A DNA stretch of 64,000 nucleotides from an uncultured Alistipes sp. (lineage in GTDB: Bacteria; Bacteroidota; Bacteroidia; Bacteroidales; Rikenellaceae), in assembly GCA_949286165.1 (NCBI GenBank), contig CASDZK010000016.1, forward strand, positions 1 through 64,000, read 5' to 3'. Shown here piece after piece: positions 32,185 through 40,605 of the stretch; position 1 is the first letter of the stretch; each line of letters opens with the position of its first letter. Below the pieces are notes generated by a model. The model ran no database searches and was not told the origin of the DNA. It saw nothing but the letters and a program-made list of their open reading frames with translations. Made by a program: the position numbers and the translations under genes.

Positions 32185-33882
32185 ATGTTGAAATTTTCTC
32201 AGTTGCCGTTCCGTCCGGCTCTTTTTACGTCGTTGAAGACATATAACCGGGAGTTGTTCATGAAAGACCTGATGGCCGGCATTATCGTGGGTATCGTGGC
32301 CTTGCCGTTGGCGATCGCTTTCGGCATCGCTTCGGGCGTGACTCCCGAAAAAGGAATTATAACGGCGATCGTGGCCGGGTTTCTCGCTTCGTTTTTCGGC
32401 GGGTGTAACGTGCAGGTCAGCGGGCCGACGGGAGCGTTTATCATTATCGTATATGGTATCGTGCAGAATTTCGGAGTCGGCGGACTGGCCATCGCTACGT
32501 TTATTGCGGGCATTTTACTGATTTTGATGGGAGTATGCAAGTTCGGAACAATCATCCGTTTTATTCCTTACCCTATTATCGTGGGATTTACGAGCGGGAT
32601 CGCACTGACGATTTTTACGACGCAGATCAAGGATTTGTTCGGGTTGCGGATCGCTTCCCTGCCCGGAAGTTTCATCGAGAAATGGATTGCCTATTGTCAG
32701 GCATGGGATACGGTAAATCTATGGGCGTTGGGCGTGGGGATACTCAGTATCCTCATTATCGTATATACGCCGAAGATATCCAAAAAAATTCCCGGTTCTT
32801 TGGTGGCTATCGTGATTATGACCGTGCTGGCTTACGTATTGCGCCGGTATTTCGATATTTCGTCCATCGAGACCATCGGCGACCGGTTTCATATCAATGC
32901 GCAGCTGCCTCATCCTCAAGGTCTCGGACTGACTTTCGAAAAGCTGAATCTGCTGTTTTCCGCCGGCATTACCATCGCTTTGCTCGGTGCGATCGAATCG
33001 TTGCTGTCCGCTACGGTAGCCGACGGAGTTACGGGGCAGAAACACGATTCGAATACCGAATTGATCGGACAAGGAATCGCCAACGTCGTTGTGCCGCTGT
33101 TCGGCGGAATTCCGGCTACGGGAGCGATTGCGCGTACCATGACCAATATTAATAACGGGGGGCGTACGCCGGTATCCGGCTTGATTCATGCCGGCGTTCT
33201 GTTGCTGATTCTGCTGTTTCTGGGCGATTTGTCCCGGCATATTCCGATGGCTTGTTTGGCGGGCGTGCTGGTTATCGTAGCCTATAATATGAGTGAATGG
33301 CGGACTTTCAAAGCTTTGTTGAAAACGCCGAAAGCCGATATTGCGGTTTTATTGGTCACTTTTTTCCTGACGGTGGTTTTCGATTTGACTATTGCTATCG
33401 AGATAGGCCTGTTGCTGGCCGTCATTATGTTTATCCGCCGCGTGTCGAAAGTCAGCAACATTTCCATCGTGAAGGGACAGGTGCAAACCACGAATAACCC
33501 CGACGTCCTGACCGTTTCCGACGATACCGTTATCGATTTGCCCGACGGGGTGGAGGTATATGAAATCGACGGTCCGTTCTTTTTCGGAATTGCCAATAAA
33601 TTCGACGAACAGATGAAAATTGTGGGCGACCGGCCCAAGATACGTATCATCCGTATGCGTAAGGTCCCGTTTATGGATTCTACGGGGCTGCACAATTTGG
33701 AAATTCTGTTCCGGCATTGTCAAAAAGAACATATCCGGGTCATTTTGTCGGGCGTGAACAGCAACGTGCGATCTATGCTGGAGAATAGCGGCTTTCCTGC
33801 TTTAATCGGCGAAGAAAACATCTGTTCCAACATTCAGGAGGCCGTGGCCAAAGCCCGCAAGGATTTGCAAACGGCCGTATAG
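32185..33882 (+). CDS. SulP family anion transporter with STAS domain
   Basis: A 565-residue transporter of the SulP/SLC26 family (sulfate, bicarbonate or related anions). It begins MLKFSQLPFRPALF. The first transmembrane region has the family signature DLMAGIIVGIVALPLAIAFG, followed by GCNVQVSGPTGAFIIIVYG. Ten or more helices run to about residue 430. The C-terminal STAS domain (about 440-560) has FFGIANKFDEQ and RMRKVPFMDSTGLHNLE. Substrate cannot be told from sequence. It is divergent from the GH89 gene, whose expected heparan-type substrates carry sulfate, but this link is conjecture. Confidence 0.9.
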   Translation: MLKFSQLPFRPALFTSLKTYNRELFMKDLMAGIIVGIVALPLAIAFGIASGVTPEKGIITAIVAGFLASFFGGCNVQVSGPTGAFIIIVYGIVQNFGVGGLAIATFIAGILLILMGVCKFGTIIRFIPYPIIVGFTSGIALTIFTTQIKDLFGLRIASLPGSFIEKWIAYCQAWDTVNLWALGVGILSILIIVYTPKISKKIPGSLVAIVIMTVLAYVLRRYFDISSIETIGDRFHINAQLPHPQGLGLTFEKLNLLFSAGITIALLGAIESLLSATVADGVTGQKHDSNTELIGQGIANVVVPLFGGIPATGAIARTMTNINNGGRTPVSGLIHAGVLLLILLFLGDLSRHIPMACLAGVLVIVAYNMSEWRTFKALLKTPKADIAVLLVTFFLTVVFDLTIAIEIGLLLAVIMFIRRVSKVSNISIVKGQVQTTNNPDVLTVSDDTVIDLPDGVEVYEIDGPFFFGIANKFDEQMKIVGDRPKIRIIRMRKVPFMDSTGLHNLEILFRHCQKEHIRVILSGVNSNVRSMLENSGFPALIGEENICSNIQEAVAKARKDLQTAV

Positions 33883-33901
33883 ACGCGGGTTTCGGCAAGG
33901 G

Positions 33902-35029
33902 TCATTTGAAACGCATGATCATCACTACGGGATTGTCTTCTTCGGAAATGCTGTCCGCTATGGCGATCAACGGATGGTCGGGAGGCAATTCCTTCTGTTC
34001 TTTCATTTTCAGAATTTTCAACGGAGAGAGCATTCGGGCGGCGATGTTCTTGTCTTGCGTCAGGTATCGGTTGGGAATGATACAGTCGCCTTTTACAAGG
34101 GCTATTTCATCGATTTTCGGAATAGGTATTTTGTAAAACCGATTCTCTTTTTTATCGTACAGATAGCTTTCCGGCGTCATGTCCGGAGAAATGAACACGC
34201 TGTACAGGATATGGAACAGCTGGTAATCGTCGGTTTCGACGGAAGGGTGTAACGATATTTCGTTCTGGGGGTAGTCGCTGTTCTCTTTTAGAAACGGTTC
34301 CATTTCCAGGGTTTTGCCGTCGATCCGGTATTTCGTTTTCATGGTCAGGTCGGCCAATATCGCACCTCCTGCCGTAGGATAGACGGTTGCGTATTGCAGC
34401 ATGCCTTCGGGATCGAAAGCCATGTTCTTGTCGTTTCCCGTATCGAACTCTTTGACGATCCTGCCGTCTTTTTTGGACGAAACGATGTAGCGAACCGGCA
34501 CCATGGGAAAGGTACTGCTCAATATCAAACTGTCGTTCAGGGAAATGAATTGGTTTCCGGCAGTTTTGAATACCCTTTTCAATTGTCCGGATAGGTCGCA
34601 CACGACCATTTCGTCCTCATACAGGTCGTGAATGAAAATTTCCGAATTTGCCTCGTCCACGAGAAAATAGGACGTATAAACGTATTCTCCCGGCCCTTTC
34701 CCTCGTCTGTCTATTTTCCGGACGGGATTGCCTTGCTCGTCGAAAACATATAGCACGGAGTTGTCCATGATGTAGATCTTGTTTCCTACGATCTGAATGG
34801 TCCGTCCGTCGTTTAGGTATTGTCCGGACAGCAGGAAGTTCGGGTTCTGTTTCAACGGAATGTAGGTAATGTCGGCCAGGTCGTCCAATTGAATCGGTTT
34901 TTCCGGGTAGTGTTCCGCATGGTTGAAAACAATGGTTGAAGTCTACTGTTCGGATGGACGGCAACTCCAGCATGAGAGCATGAAACCGTAAAATAACAGG
35001 CAGGGATATAAAAGGTGTTTCGGGTGCAT
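33902..35029 (-). pseudogene. 6-bladed beta-propeller lipoprotein with in-frame TAG
   Basis: The minus strand from ATG 35029 encodes MHPKHLLYPCLLFYGFMLSC, a lipoprotein signal with lipobox, then RPSEQ. It then meets TAG at 34945-34943. The same frame continues after the stop with TSTIVFNHAEHYPEKPIQLD and on through a full-length propeller: ADITYIPLKQ, IQIVGNKIYIMDNSVLYVFD, GKGPGEYV, ending VVMIMRFK. This is the BF3164/6-bladed beta-propeller family typical of Bacteroidetes. One premature stop at codon 29 separates signal from body. Internal TTG starts (for example 34888) would give a product without export signal. TAG is the ordinary stop of several neighbours, so recoding is unlikely. It is a recent nonsense mutation or a sequencing error. 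Confidence 0.8.
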
Positions 35030-35590
35030 GGCGACAGATTGATTAGGTTATCGAAATTTTATGAATTGTTCGTTGAATGCGATAGAAAGTCCGGTCGTGT
35101 CTTTCATTCATGGTTCCCCGGCCTCTTTTCATTTTCGTTTGCGCCGGGATCGGTTTTTTAGGGGAATGCGATTTTGCCGGGAGGTAATCTCAAGAGGCAG
35201 GAAGACGGCATCCGACCGCTTCCCGGGCTTCCGTCCGGAAACACAGAACGTGTCGCAATAGGGAAGTGTTTTCATCGGTTACGAAGGTTTATGACAAATA
35301 TAATGTTTTTTTCGTGCAGGCGAAGCTTTCCCGAGTATTTTGCATGGGAAAAAATATATATAATAAGGGCGTGTGGCAGCGGTCGTTTTGACCGGGAAGT
35401 ACCGGAGGATTGTTCTCAGGGAAAGAATTTCATACGGGCATAACGGACTCCGGCCTTTTTTGCGCAGGAAGTCGGGCGAAAGTCCGATGTCCCCACGTTA
35501 TTTCGGGACGAATGCGGGAAGAAGATTGGGAAAATATGTTTGCGCCGTTCTATGTTCGATTTTTTTAATTCGAATAAAGGACGATTATGA
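35030..35590. other. Gene-poor stretch between lipoprotein pseudogene and tmRNA
   Basis: About 560 bases with no recognisable gene on either strand; short open frames have no family signature and poor codon bias. A possible promoter for the pseudogene (minus strand TATATTTG at 35302-35295) would give a leader of about 260 nt. Nothing else is seen. Confidence 0.5.
35295..35302 (-). promoter_or_regulatory. Possible -7 element upstream of the lipoprotein pseudogene
   Basis: The minus strand reads TATATTTG. It is 266 bases from the ATG at 35029, far for this genome; a nearer promoter was not found. Confidence 0.3.
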
Positions 35591-35621
35591 AAAAAGGAAC
35601 TGAAAACTCAGTTCCTTTTTT
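35591..35621 (-). terminator. Intrinsic terminator of tmRNA
   Basis: Read on the minus strand, GGAACTGA, loop GTTT, TCAGTTCC and then TTTTTT (35615 down to 35591). It lies nine bases beyond the tmRNA 3' end. The symmetric A/T flanks could also end plus-strand transcripts. Confidence 0.85.
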
Positions 35622-35629
35622 ATGGATTG

Positions 35630-36028
35630 TGGAGTTGGAGGGAGTCGAACCCTCGTCCAAACAAGCAACCCGGAGGTTTTCTACATGCTTAGCTTCTGTT
35701 TGTTTTTCGTGGCGGACCGAGGCCACAAGCGAACCGAATCCGTCCTTATCCCGTTGATTTTCGGCCGACCTTACGGGAGTTGCCCGGCCTATCTTTCCTG
35801 AATGATACCCTGTACGCGAAAAACCGGACAGAAGAATTTTCCGCAGGATACTCGTTTACCGGCCTCCTTGGACCGGCAAATTAAGCCATTTTACCTGGTA
35901 AAATTAGGCAGCGAGTGCGTAGCTGTTATTGCCATTTGATTTTTTGAACGTTCAATTTTACGGGCCTCCGTTCAACACCCGGCATGCTTGCCGCAAGATT
36001 GTCCCTGCTGTCAAAACCGGTCAACCCC
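35630..36028 (-). ncRNA. ssrA: tmRNA (transfer-messenger RNA)
   Basis: The 5' end on the minus strand is GGGGTTGACCGG followed by TTTTGACAGCAGGG; the 3' end is GGACGAGGGTTCGACTCCC followed by TCCAACTCCA. The acceptor arm GGGGTTG pairs with CAACTCC, and the T-arm has GGTTCGACTCC. Total length is about 399 nt. The tag frame GGC AAT AAC AGC TAC GCA CTC GCT GCC TAA at 35933-35904 gives GNNSYALAA, close to other Bacteroidetes tags ending YALAA. It rescues stalled ribosomes with SmpB. CCA is not encoded. The resume codon is inferred from the tag alignment. Confidence 0.95.
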
Positions 36029-36035
36029 ATGTTTT

Positions 36036-36066
36036 GCAAAGATAAGCATTTTGTTTAGAATAACAA
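36036..36066 (-). promoter_or_regulatory. Promoter of tmRNA
   Basis: The minus strand has TTG at 36066-36064 and TATCTTTGC at 36044-36036, 19 bases apart. Transcription would begin at about 36028, exactly the 5' G of tmRNA. Confidence 0.8.
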
Positions 36067-36098
36067 CGGTTTGAAAACGGGTTTTATTTTTACCTGTT

Positions 36099-37661
36099 TT
36101 ATTCTTTTGAAAAATCCCTGCGAAATTTTTCCTGAATGACTTCGGCAACGCTGATGCCGCGCATCTTGCTTTCCAACCATGAAAGGATGTCCAGGTAGAA
36201 AAAAGGACGGCGTTCGTAAGGGTGCGGATGGGTTTCGAATGGCGCCAGTTTTTCGTACAACCGTTTCAGTTCCGTCCGGAATTCGGAAGCGTATATGTTG
36301 TTCAGTCTTTTCAAAAAAGCGATCATCTCTTTTTGCACTTCGTGCATGTCATTCATTTTCACGAGATAGGAATACACGCTTTTGATCTGGTATTCCAGAT
36401 TATAGTCCTGATGCGATTCGTAGGAAGCGATCAGATTCAGGATTCTGGCAAAACATTGCAGGTCGCGCCTTACTTTGATGTCTTTCGTGTTGATGATTTT
36501 TTGCAGGTAGCTGATGCACATGGCATAGTTGCCGCTGCCGAAGTAAATGCAGGCGATCTTGTAATTGAACAGCATTTTGTAATGCATGTCGATATGCGAG
36601 CTGTATTTCTTGGCGAATGTCTCTATGTCTTTGATGAGCGGAATGGCTTCGTCGAAACTGCCTTCCATGAAATGGATGTTGATTTTGTGCAGATACAGCG
36701 ACAAGTGCGACAGCACGATGGCGTTGTCGTTGGTCTCTCCCAACTCTTTGATGGCCTGTTCGTATTGGACCATCGTGTTTTTCAACCGCTTGTAATCCCG
36801 CATCAGGAACAACGCTTCCAGGTAGCGGGAATAGCCTTTTAGGAATTGGTCGTAGTACAGGATGCGCATTTGCGGATGGTTGTCGAATAGCTCGACTACC
36901 TTTCTCGCGTACTTGTAGCAAGCCAGAAAGTCGTATTGTATGAACGAATACCACATCAGGGACTGGTAGAGGTACAACTGTTCCATGAACGACAGTTCCA
37001 TCGTTTTGTACTTGTCCAGTTTCGGTTTGAAAAAACGGGTTATCAGTTCCAGGTCGCGTTCGCTGCGGACATACCCCAATTTCAGGTGCAGACCGTACAG
37101 TTGAATGGAGATGTTCGACAGCCGGTTGGTGCTGTCGATCAGCCGGCACAAATAAGTGGTTTCTTTGCTCAAACGTTCCGCTTTGTAGGTCCCGCTGCGG
37201 GTAATATGCAGAATTTCGATGCTTTTCTCGAATTCCACGATTTCCAGCGCAATGGTGTTTTGCTGGGTAGCCAATGCCAGCTTTTTCGCTTTGTCCAGTA
37301 CTTTCAGGCTTTGCCGGAATAAACCTTTGTCATATAGAATTTTTGCGAAATCGATTTGCTCCCGCAATTCTATCGACGCGCTGTGTTGCACGCTGATCAG
37401 GCGGCAACTGACCAATATCTGCCGGTACAGGTGCGCCTTCATATTGGGCAGCTGTCCTTTGTTGACCGGACATTTTTTCAAAATTTTCGCTTCGTCGTAT
37501 TCGTTCAGCGAGTCGATGGCGTCGAACAAGGCGATGAATTTGGCGTCGGCGTTTCCGCTTTGGCGGGTCGCGTATAGCTTGAAATTGCGTTTTTCAGCTT
37601 TTGTCAGGCTTTTGACCAAATCGTATAGTGCGTCTTTTCTCGAAGAATTTGTGGAAGCCAT
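36099..37661 (-). CDS. Conserved helical-repeat protein of unknown function
   Basis: A 520-residue cytoplasmic protein, MASTNSSRKDALYDLVKSLT onward. The N-terminal segment SLTKAEKRNFKLYATRQ and the predicted all-helical body (many Leu/Tyr/Lys-rich helices, for example FDEAIPLIKDIETFAKKY) suggest TPR-like repeats. It is not recognised as a named family, though similar proteins occur in Bacteroidetes. No signal peptide is present. The start is placed at 37661 because the likely -7 box (37735-37728) lies just ahead of a longer in-frame start at 37730. It is transcribed toward tmRNA and divergent from purM. Confidence 0.75.
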   Translation of the reverse strand: MASTNSSRKDALYDLVKSLTKAEKRNFKLYATRQSGNADAKFIALFDAIDSLNEYDEAKILKKCPVNKGQLPNMKAHLYRQILVSCRLISVQHSASIELREQIDFAKILYDKGLFRQSLKVLDKAKKLALATQQNTIALEIVEFEKSIEILHITRSGTYKAERLSKETTYLCRLIDSTNRLSNISIQLYGLHLKLGYVRSERDLELITRFFKPKLDKYKTMELSFMEQLYLYQSLMWYSFIQYDFLACYKYARKVVELFDNHPQMRILYYDQFLKGYSRYLEALFLMRDYKRLKNTMVQYEQAIKELGETNDNAIVLSHLSLYLHKINIHFMEGSFDEAIPLIKDIETFAKKYSSHIDMHYKMLFNYKIACIYFGSGNYAMCISYLQKIINTKDIKVRRDLQCFARILNLIASYESHQDYNLEYQIKSVYSYLVKMNDMHEVQKEMIAFLKRLNNIYASEFRTELKRLYEKLAPFETHPHPYERRPFFYLDILSWLESKMRGISVAEVIQEKFRRDFSKE

Positions 37662-37727
37662 GGTTTTTATCCGGATTAGCGGGAAAAATGTCGGTTCGAT
37701 GATTCCGATTTTTCCTGAATATTGGGA

Positions 37728-37735
37728 CAAATTTA
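37728..37735 (-). promoter_or_regulatory. -7 element for the helical-repeat protein gene
   Basis: The minus strand reads TAAATTTG. A start near 37721 leaves a 60-base leader before ATG 37661. Confidence 0.5.
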
Positions 37736-37834
37736 TATTTTTTTCGCCACTTTCGGAAATAATGAATGTAAGGCCGATCTTCTTTTCGGAATATAAAATG
37801 GATTTCCCGGGTTTTCCAAACCGAAAAGAAGTGT

Positions 37835-37842
37835 TATTTTTG
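37835..37842 (+). promoter_or_regulatory. -7 element for purM
   Basis: TATTTTTG followed by C matches the consensus and lies 22 bases upstream of ATG 37865. Confidence 0.65.
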
Positions 37843-37864
37843 CAAAATAAATTTTAAAATCATT

Positions 37865-39043
37865 ATGCAGGATAAGTCGCGTTACGCATTGCGCGGAGCT
37901 TCTTCCGGAAAGGAGGAAGTGCACAATGCCATTAAAAATATAGACAAGGGGTTGTTCCCGAAAGCTTTTTGTAAAGTCGTGCCCGATTTGTTTACCGGCG
38001 ATGAAGCGTATTGCCTTGTCATGCATGCCGACGGCGCGGGCACGAAATCTTCTTTGGCGTACGCTTACTGGAAAGAGACCGGGGACATGAGCGTTTGGAA
38101 AGGGGTTGCCCAGGACGCCGTGGTCATGAATACCGACGACTTGTTATGCATAGGCGCGACGGATAACATCGTGCTTTCTTCCACGATCGGACGAAACAAA
38201 CGGTTGATTCCCGGCGAAGTCATTTCGGCTATCATCAACGGGACCGAAGAATTCCTGCAAACGATGCGGGATATGGGGGTAGGCATTTATTCCACCGGCG
38301 GGGAAACCGCCGATGTGGGCGATCTGGTCCGTACCGTTATCATCGACAGTACGGTAACGGCCCGTATGAAACGGGCGGATGTGATCGACAACGGGAATAT
38401 CAGACCGGGCAGCCTCGTCGTGGGGCTCAGCTCTTTCGGGCAGGCCGTTTACGAAACCGAATATAACGGCGGCATGGGCAGCAACGGGCTGACCTCCGCC
38501 CGGCACGACGTGTTTTCCCGCTCCGTTGCCGAAAAATACCCCGAAAGCTATGACGAGTCCATGCCTTCGGAATTGGTTTATTCCGGCTCGTACGCATTGA
38601 CAGACTATGTCGAAGAAGTCGGCGTTACGGCCGGAAAACTCGTGCTGTCTCCTACCCGGACTTACGCTCCCGTGATTACGCGGGTGTTGAAGGAGTGCCG
38701 GAACGGGATTCAGGGGATGATCCATTGTACCGGCGGGGCGCAGACGAAAATCCTGCATTTTGCCGAAAATATCCATGTCATCAAGGATAATTTGTTCGAC
38801 GTGCCGCCCCTGTTCCGGATCATCCAGCAACAGAGCGGCACGCCATGGGAAGAGATGTACAAGGTGTTCAATATGGGACACCGTATGGAGTTGTATGTGG
38901 ACGGTCCTGCTACGGCGGACGAGGTAATCGCGATTTCCCGGTCGTTCGGGGTGGACGCCCGCGTCATCGGCCGCGTGGAAGCCGCTTCCGCGCCGAAGGT
39001 AACCATCCGCACGGCTTCGTACGAATACGAATATACGAAATAA
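37865..39043 (+). CDS. purM: Phosphoribosylformylglycinamidine cyclo-ligase
   Basis: A 392-residue AIR synthetase (fifth step of purine synthesis, FGAM plus ATP to AIR). The N-terminal MQDKSRYALRGASSGKEEVH and the motifs MHADGAGTKSSLAYAYW, VMNTDDLLCIGA, STGGETADVGDLVRTV and GLTSARHDVF fit PurM, as do the C-terminal CTGGAQTKIL and VFNMGHRMELYV. It is longer than the E. coli enzyme (345), as is usual for the Bacteroidetes form. It is the first gene of a run purM, Sua5/YrdC, DUF4199 with gaps of 14 and 6 bases. Confidence 0.93.
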   Translation: MQDKSRYALRGASSGKEEVHNAIKNIDKGLFPKAFCKVVPDLFTGDEAYCLVMHADGAGTKSSLAYAYWKETGDMSVWKGVAQDAVVMNTDDLLCIGATDNIVLSSTIGRNKRLIPGEVISAIINGTEEFLQTMRDMGVGIYSTGGETADVGDLVRTVIIDSTVTARMKRADVIDNGNIRPGSLVVGLSSFGQAVYETEYNGGMGSNGLTSARHDVFSRSVAEKYPESYDESMPSELVYSGSYALTDYVEEVGVTAGKLVLSPTRTYAPVITRVLKECRNGIQGMIHCTGGAQTKILHFAENIHVIKDNLFDVPPLFRIIQQQSGTPWEEMYKVFNMGHRMELYVDGPATADEVIAISRSFGVDARVIGRVEAASAPKVTIRTASYEYEYTK

Positions 39044-39057
39044 GGAGAGGAACGGAA

Positions 39058-39672
39058 ATGGGTAAACTGGTCCGGTTATACGAAGATAATCCGAACGAAC
39101 GGACATTGCGTGAAGTGGCCGGGGCTTTGGAACAGGGAGCCGTCATTATCTATCCGACCGATACCCTGTATGCTTTGGGATGTTCGCTGAATCATTTGAA
39201 AGCCATCGCCCGGGTAAAGGAGATCAAGCGGAAAGAGAACGACGAGTTGTCTTTGATTTGTCCCAATATCAGCGTTATCGCCGATTATGCCAAGGTGGAC
39301 AATGCGGCGTTCAAGCTGATCAAAGCCAATACGCCGGGACCTTTTACCTTTATTTTGAAGGCTTCCGGCGCCGTTCCCAACAAGTTCCTCGAACGGAAAA
39401 GCACGGTGGGGATACGGATTCCAGCCAATCGTATCTTGACGGAATTGACCGAACTGACGGGATGTCCTCTGGTTTCCACCTCGTTGCCGGTGTCCTCGTC
39501 GCTGGCGGAGGAGGATACGGTCAATGCCGAATTGATTTGGGAAGAGTACCGTCATTCGGTGGACATGATGATCGACGGAGGCGACGCCCGCCTGCTTCAA
39601 TCTACGGTGGTGGATTTGACCGGGGACGAGGCGGAAATTATCCGGCAGGGATATGCCGAACTAATGCAGTAG
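39058..39672 (+). CDS. Sua5/YrdC/YciO family protein
   Basis: A 204-residue protein with the YrdC fold: GAVIIYPTDTLYALGCSLNH, KRKENDELSLIC, PGPFTFILKASGAVPN, STVGIRIPANRI and LVSTSLPVSSS. TsaC/Sua5 members make threonylcarbamoyl-AMP for the t6A tRNA modification. The DELSLIC and ISVIADYAKVDNAAF segments resemble the YciO-like branch, whose role is less certain. It lies 14 bases after purM and 6 bases before the DUF4199 gene. Confidence 0.85.
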   Translation: MGKLVRLYEDNPNERTLREVAGALEQGAVIIYPTDTLYALGCSLNHLKAIARVKEIKRKENDELSLICPNISVIADYAKVDNAAFKLIKANTPGPFTFILKASGAVPNKFLERKSTVGIRIPANRILTELTELTGCPLVSTSLPVSSSLAEEDTVNAELIWEEYRHSVDMMIDGGDARLLQSTVVDLTGDEAEIIRQGYAELMQ

Positions 39673-39678
39673 AGAAAC

Positions 39679-40248
39679 ATGGAATCGAATCGGAACATCG
39701 ATCCGGAATTTCTGGAAATCATACGGCTGAAAAAGCTCAAGTATTATGAAGCGGCCACCGGCGGGGCCGTGTTGGGCGGGCTGTTGGGCGCGATTCTGAT
39801 TGCGGGGTATTGTCTGGCGGACTATCCTGTCGTTGCCGCTTTGTGCAGCCTGTTCGATTTTTCGGCGATGGTCTTGGTCGCTTATTTTTTCTCCCGGCGG
39901 TACGGGGCGTTGCGGGGACGCTACGGCCTTTCTTTTGCACAGGGGTTCGGCTTCATTATCCTGTTGATGTTTTTTGCCGGATTGATTTACGGAACCGTCG
40001 CGTTCTTCATGATGTCCCAAATCGCCCCCGACTATTATAACGCCATGTTCCAGAAAGCCATCGAGCAATGGACCGCTTCCGAAACCGAACGGACCGAAAT
40101 GAAAGCGGGGGTGCGGGCCATGATGGACAGCCCCGTCTTTATCATTTCCGTCAGCGTGCTTTCCGTGATGTTGTACGGACTGTTTATCGGCATGCTTACG
40201 GCCGTGTTTACCAAACGCCCGCCCGAAACGACCGGTTCGAACGAGTAA
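39679..40248 (+). CDS. DUF4199 membrane protein
   Basis: A 189-residue integral membrane protein with about four helices: VLGGLLGAILIAGYCL, LFDFSAMVLVAYFF, FGFIILLMFFAGLIYGTVAF and FIISVSVLSVMLYGLFIGMLT. The third helix region (SFAQGFGFIILLM) and the following loop with YNAMFQKAIEQ fit DUF4199. The function is unknown; the family is common in Bacteroidetes. It is cotranscribed with the Sua5-like gene. Confidence 0.8.
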   Translation: MESNRNIDPEFLEIIRLKKLKYYEAATGGAVLGGLLGAILIAGYCLADYPVVAALCSLFDFSAMVLVAYFFSRRYGALRGRYGLSFAQGFGFIILLMFFAGLIYGTVAFFMMSQIAPDYYNAMFQKAIEQWTASETERTEMKAGVRAMMDSPVFIISVSVLSVMLYGLFIGMLTAVFTKRPPETTGSNE

Positions 40249-40293
40249 CGCTTGTGCGATTTTTGCAAAGGAAAGTCCGAACCGATAAATTTT

Positions 40294-40605
40294 ATGTCTA
40301 TGTATATATTGAATACTTCGTTTATGGTAACTCCCGACGTGCATGCCCGTTGGTACGATTTCGTGACGTCCAAGTTCATTCCCCGGTTGCAGCGGGAAGA
40401 ATGGGAGAAGCTGTATTTTTCCAGAGTATTGTCCGACCGGAAGGAAGACCACTATACCTATTCGTTGATGATTCATTTGCCCGATATTCCCGCTTATCGG
40501 AAATATACCGAAGAACTTTTCGACGAATATCTGGAAATTGCGGTGCCCTTGTTTGCGGATAAAGTGTTTTATTTGCATTCGTTGATGAAAAAAATCGATT
40601 TATGA
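40294..40605 (+). CDS. DUF4286 family protein
   Basis: A 103-residue soluble protein, MSMYILNTSFMVTPDVHARW onward, with the family pattern YSLMIHLPDIPAYRKYTEEL and FADKVFYLHSLMKKIDL. The fold is probably ferredoxin-like dimeric alpha/beta; the function is unknown. The ATG at 40294 is used. Its last codon overlaps the next gene start by 4 bases (ATGA). Confidence 0.82.
   Translation: MSMYILNTSFMVTPDVHARWYDFVTSKFIPRLQREEWEKLYFSRVLSDRKEDHYTYSLMIHLPDIPAYRKYTEELFDEYLEIAVPLFADKVFYLHSLMKKIDL

Noticed and set aside
34943..34945. Pyrrolysine or other TAG recoding in the lipoprotein gene
   Set aside because: TAG is the normal stop for several genes here (for example SulP, trpB, the second exbD), and no recoding signals are visible.
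35061..35603. Small overlapping open frames in the pseudogene-tmRNA gap
   Set aside because: They are Arg/Phe-rich, lack any known motif or promoter, and overlap each other in different frames.
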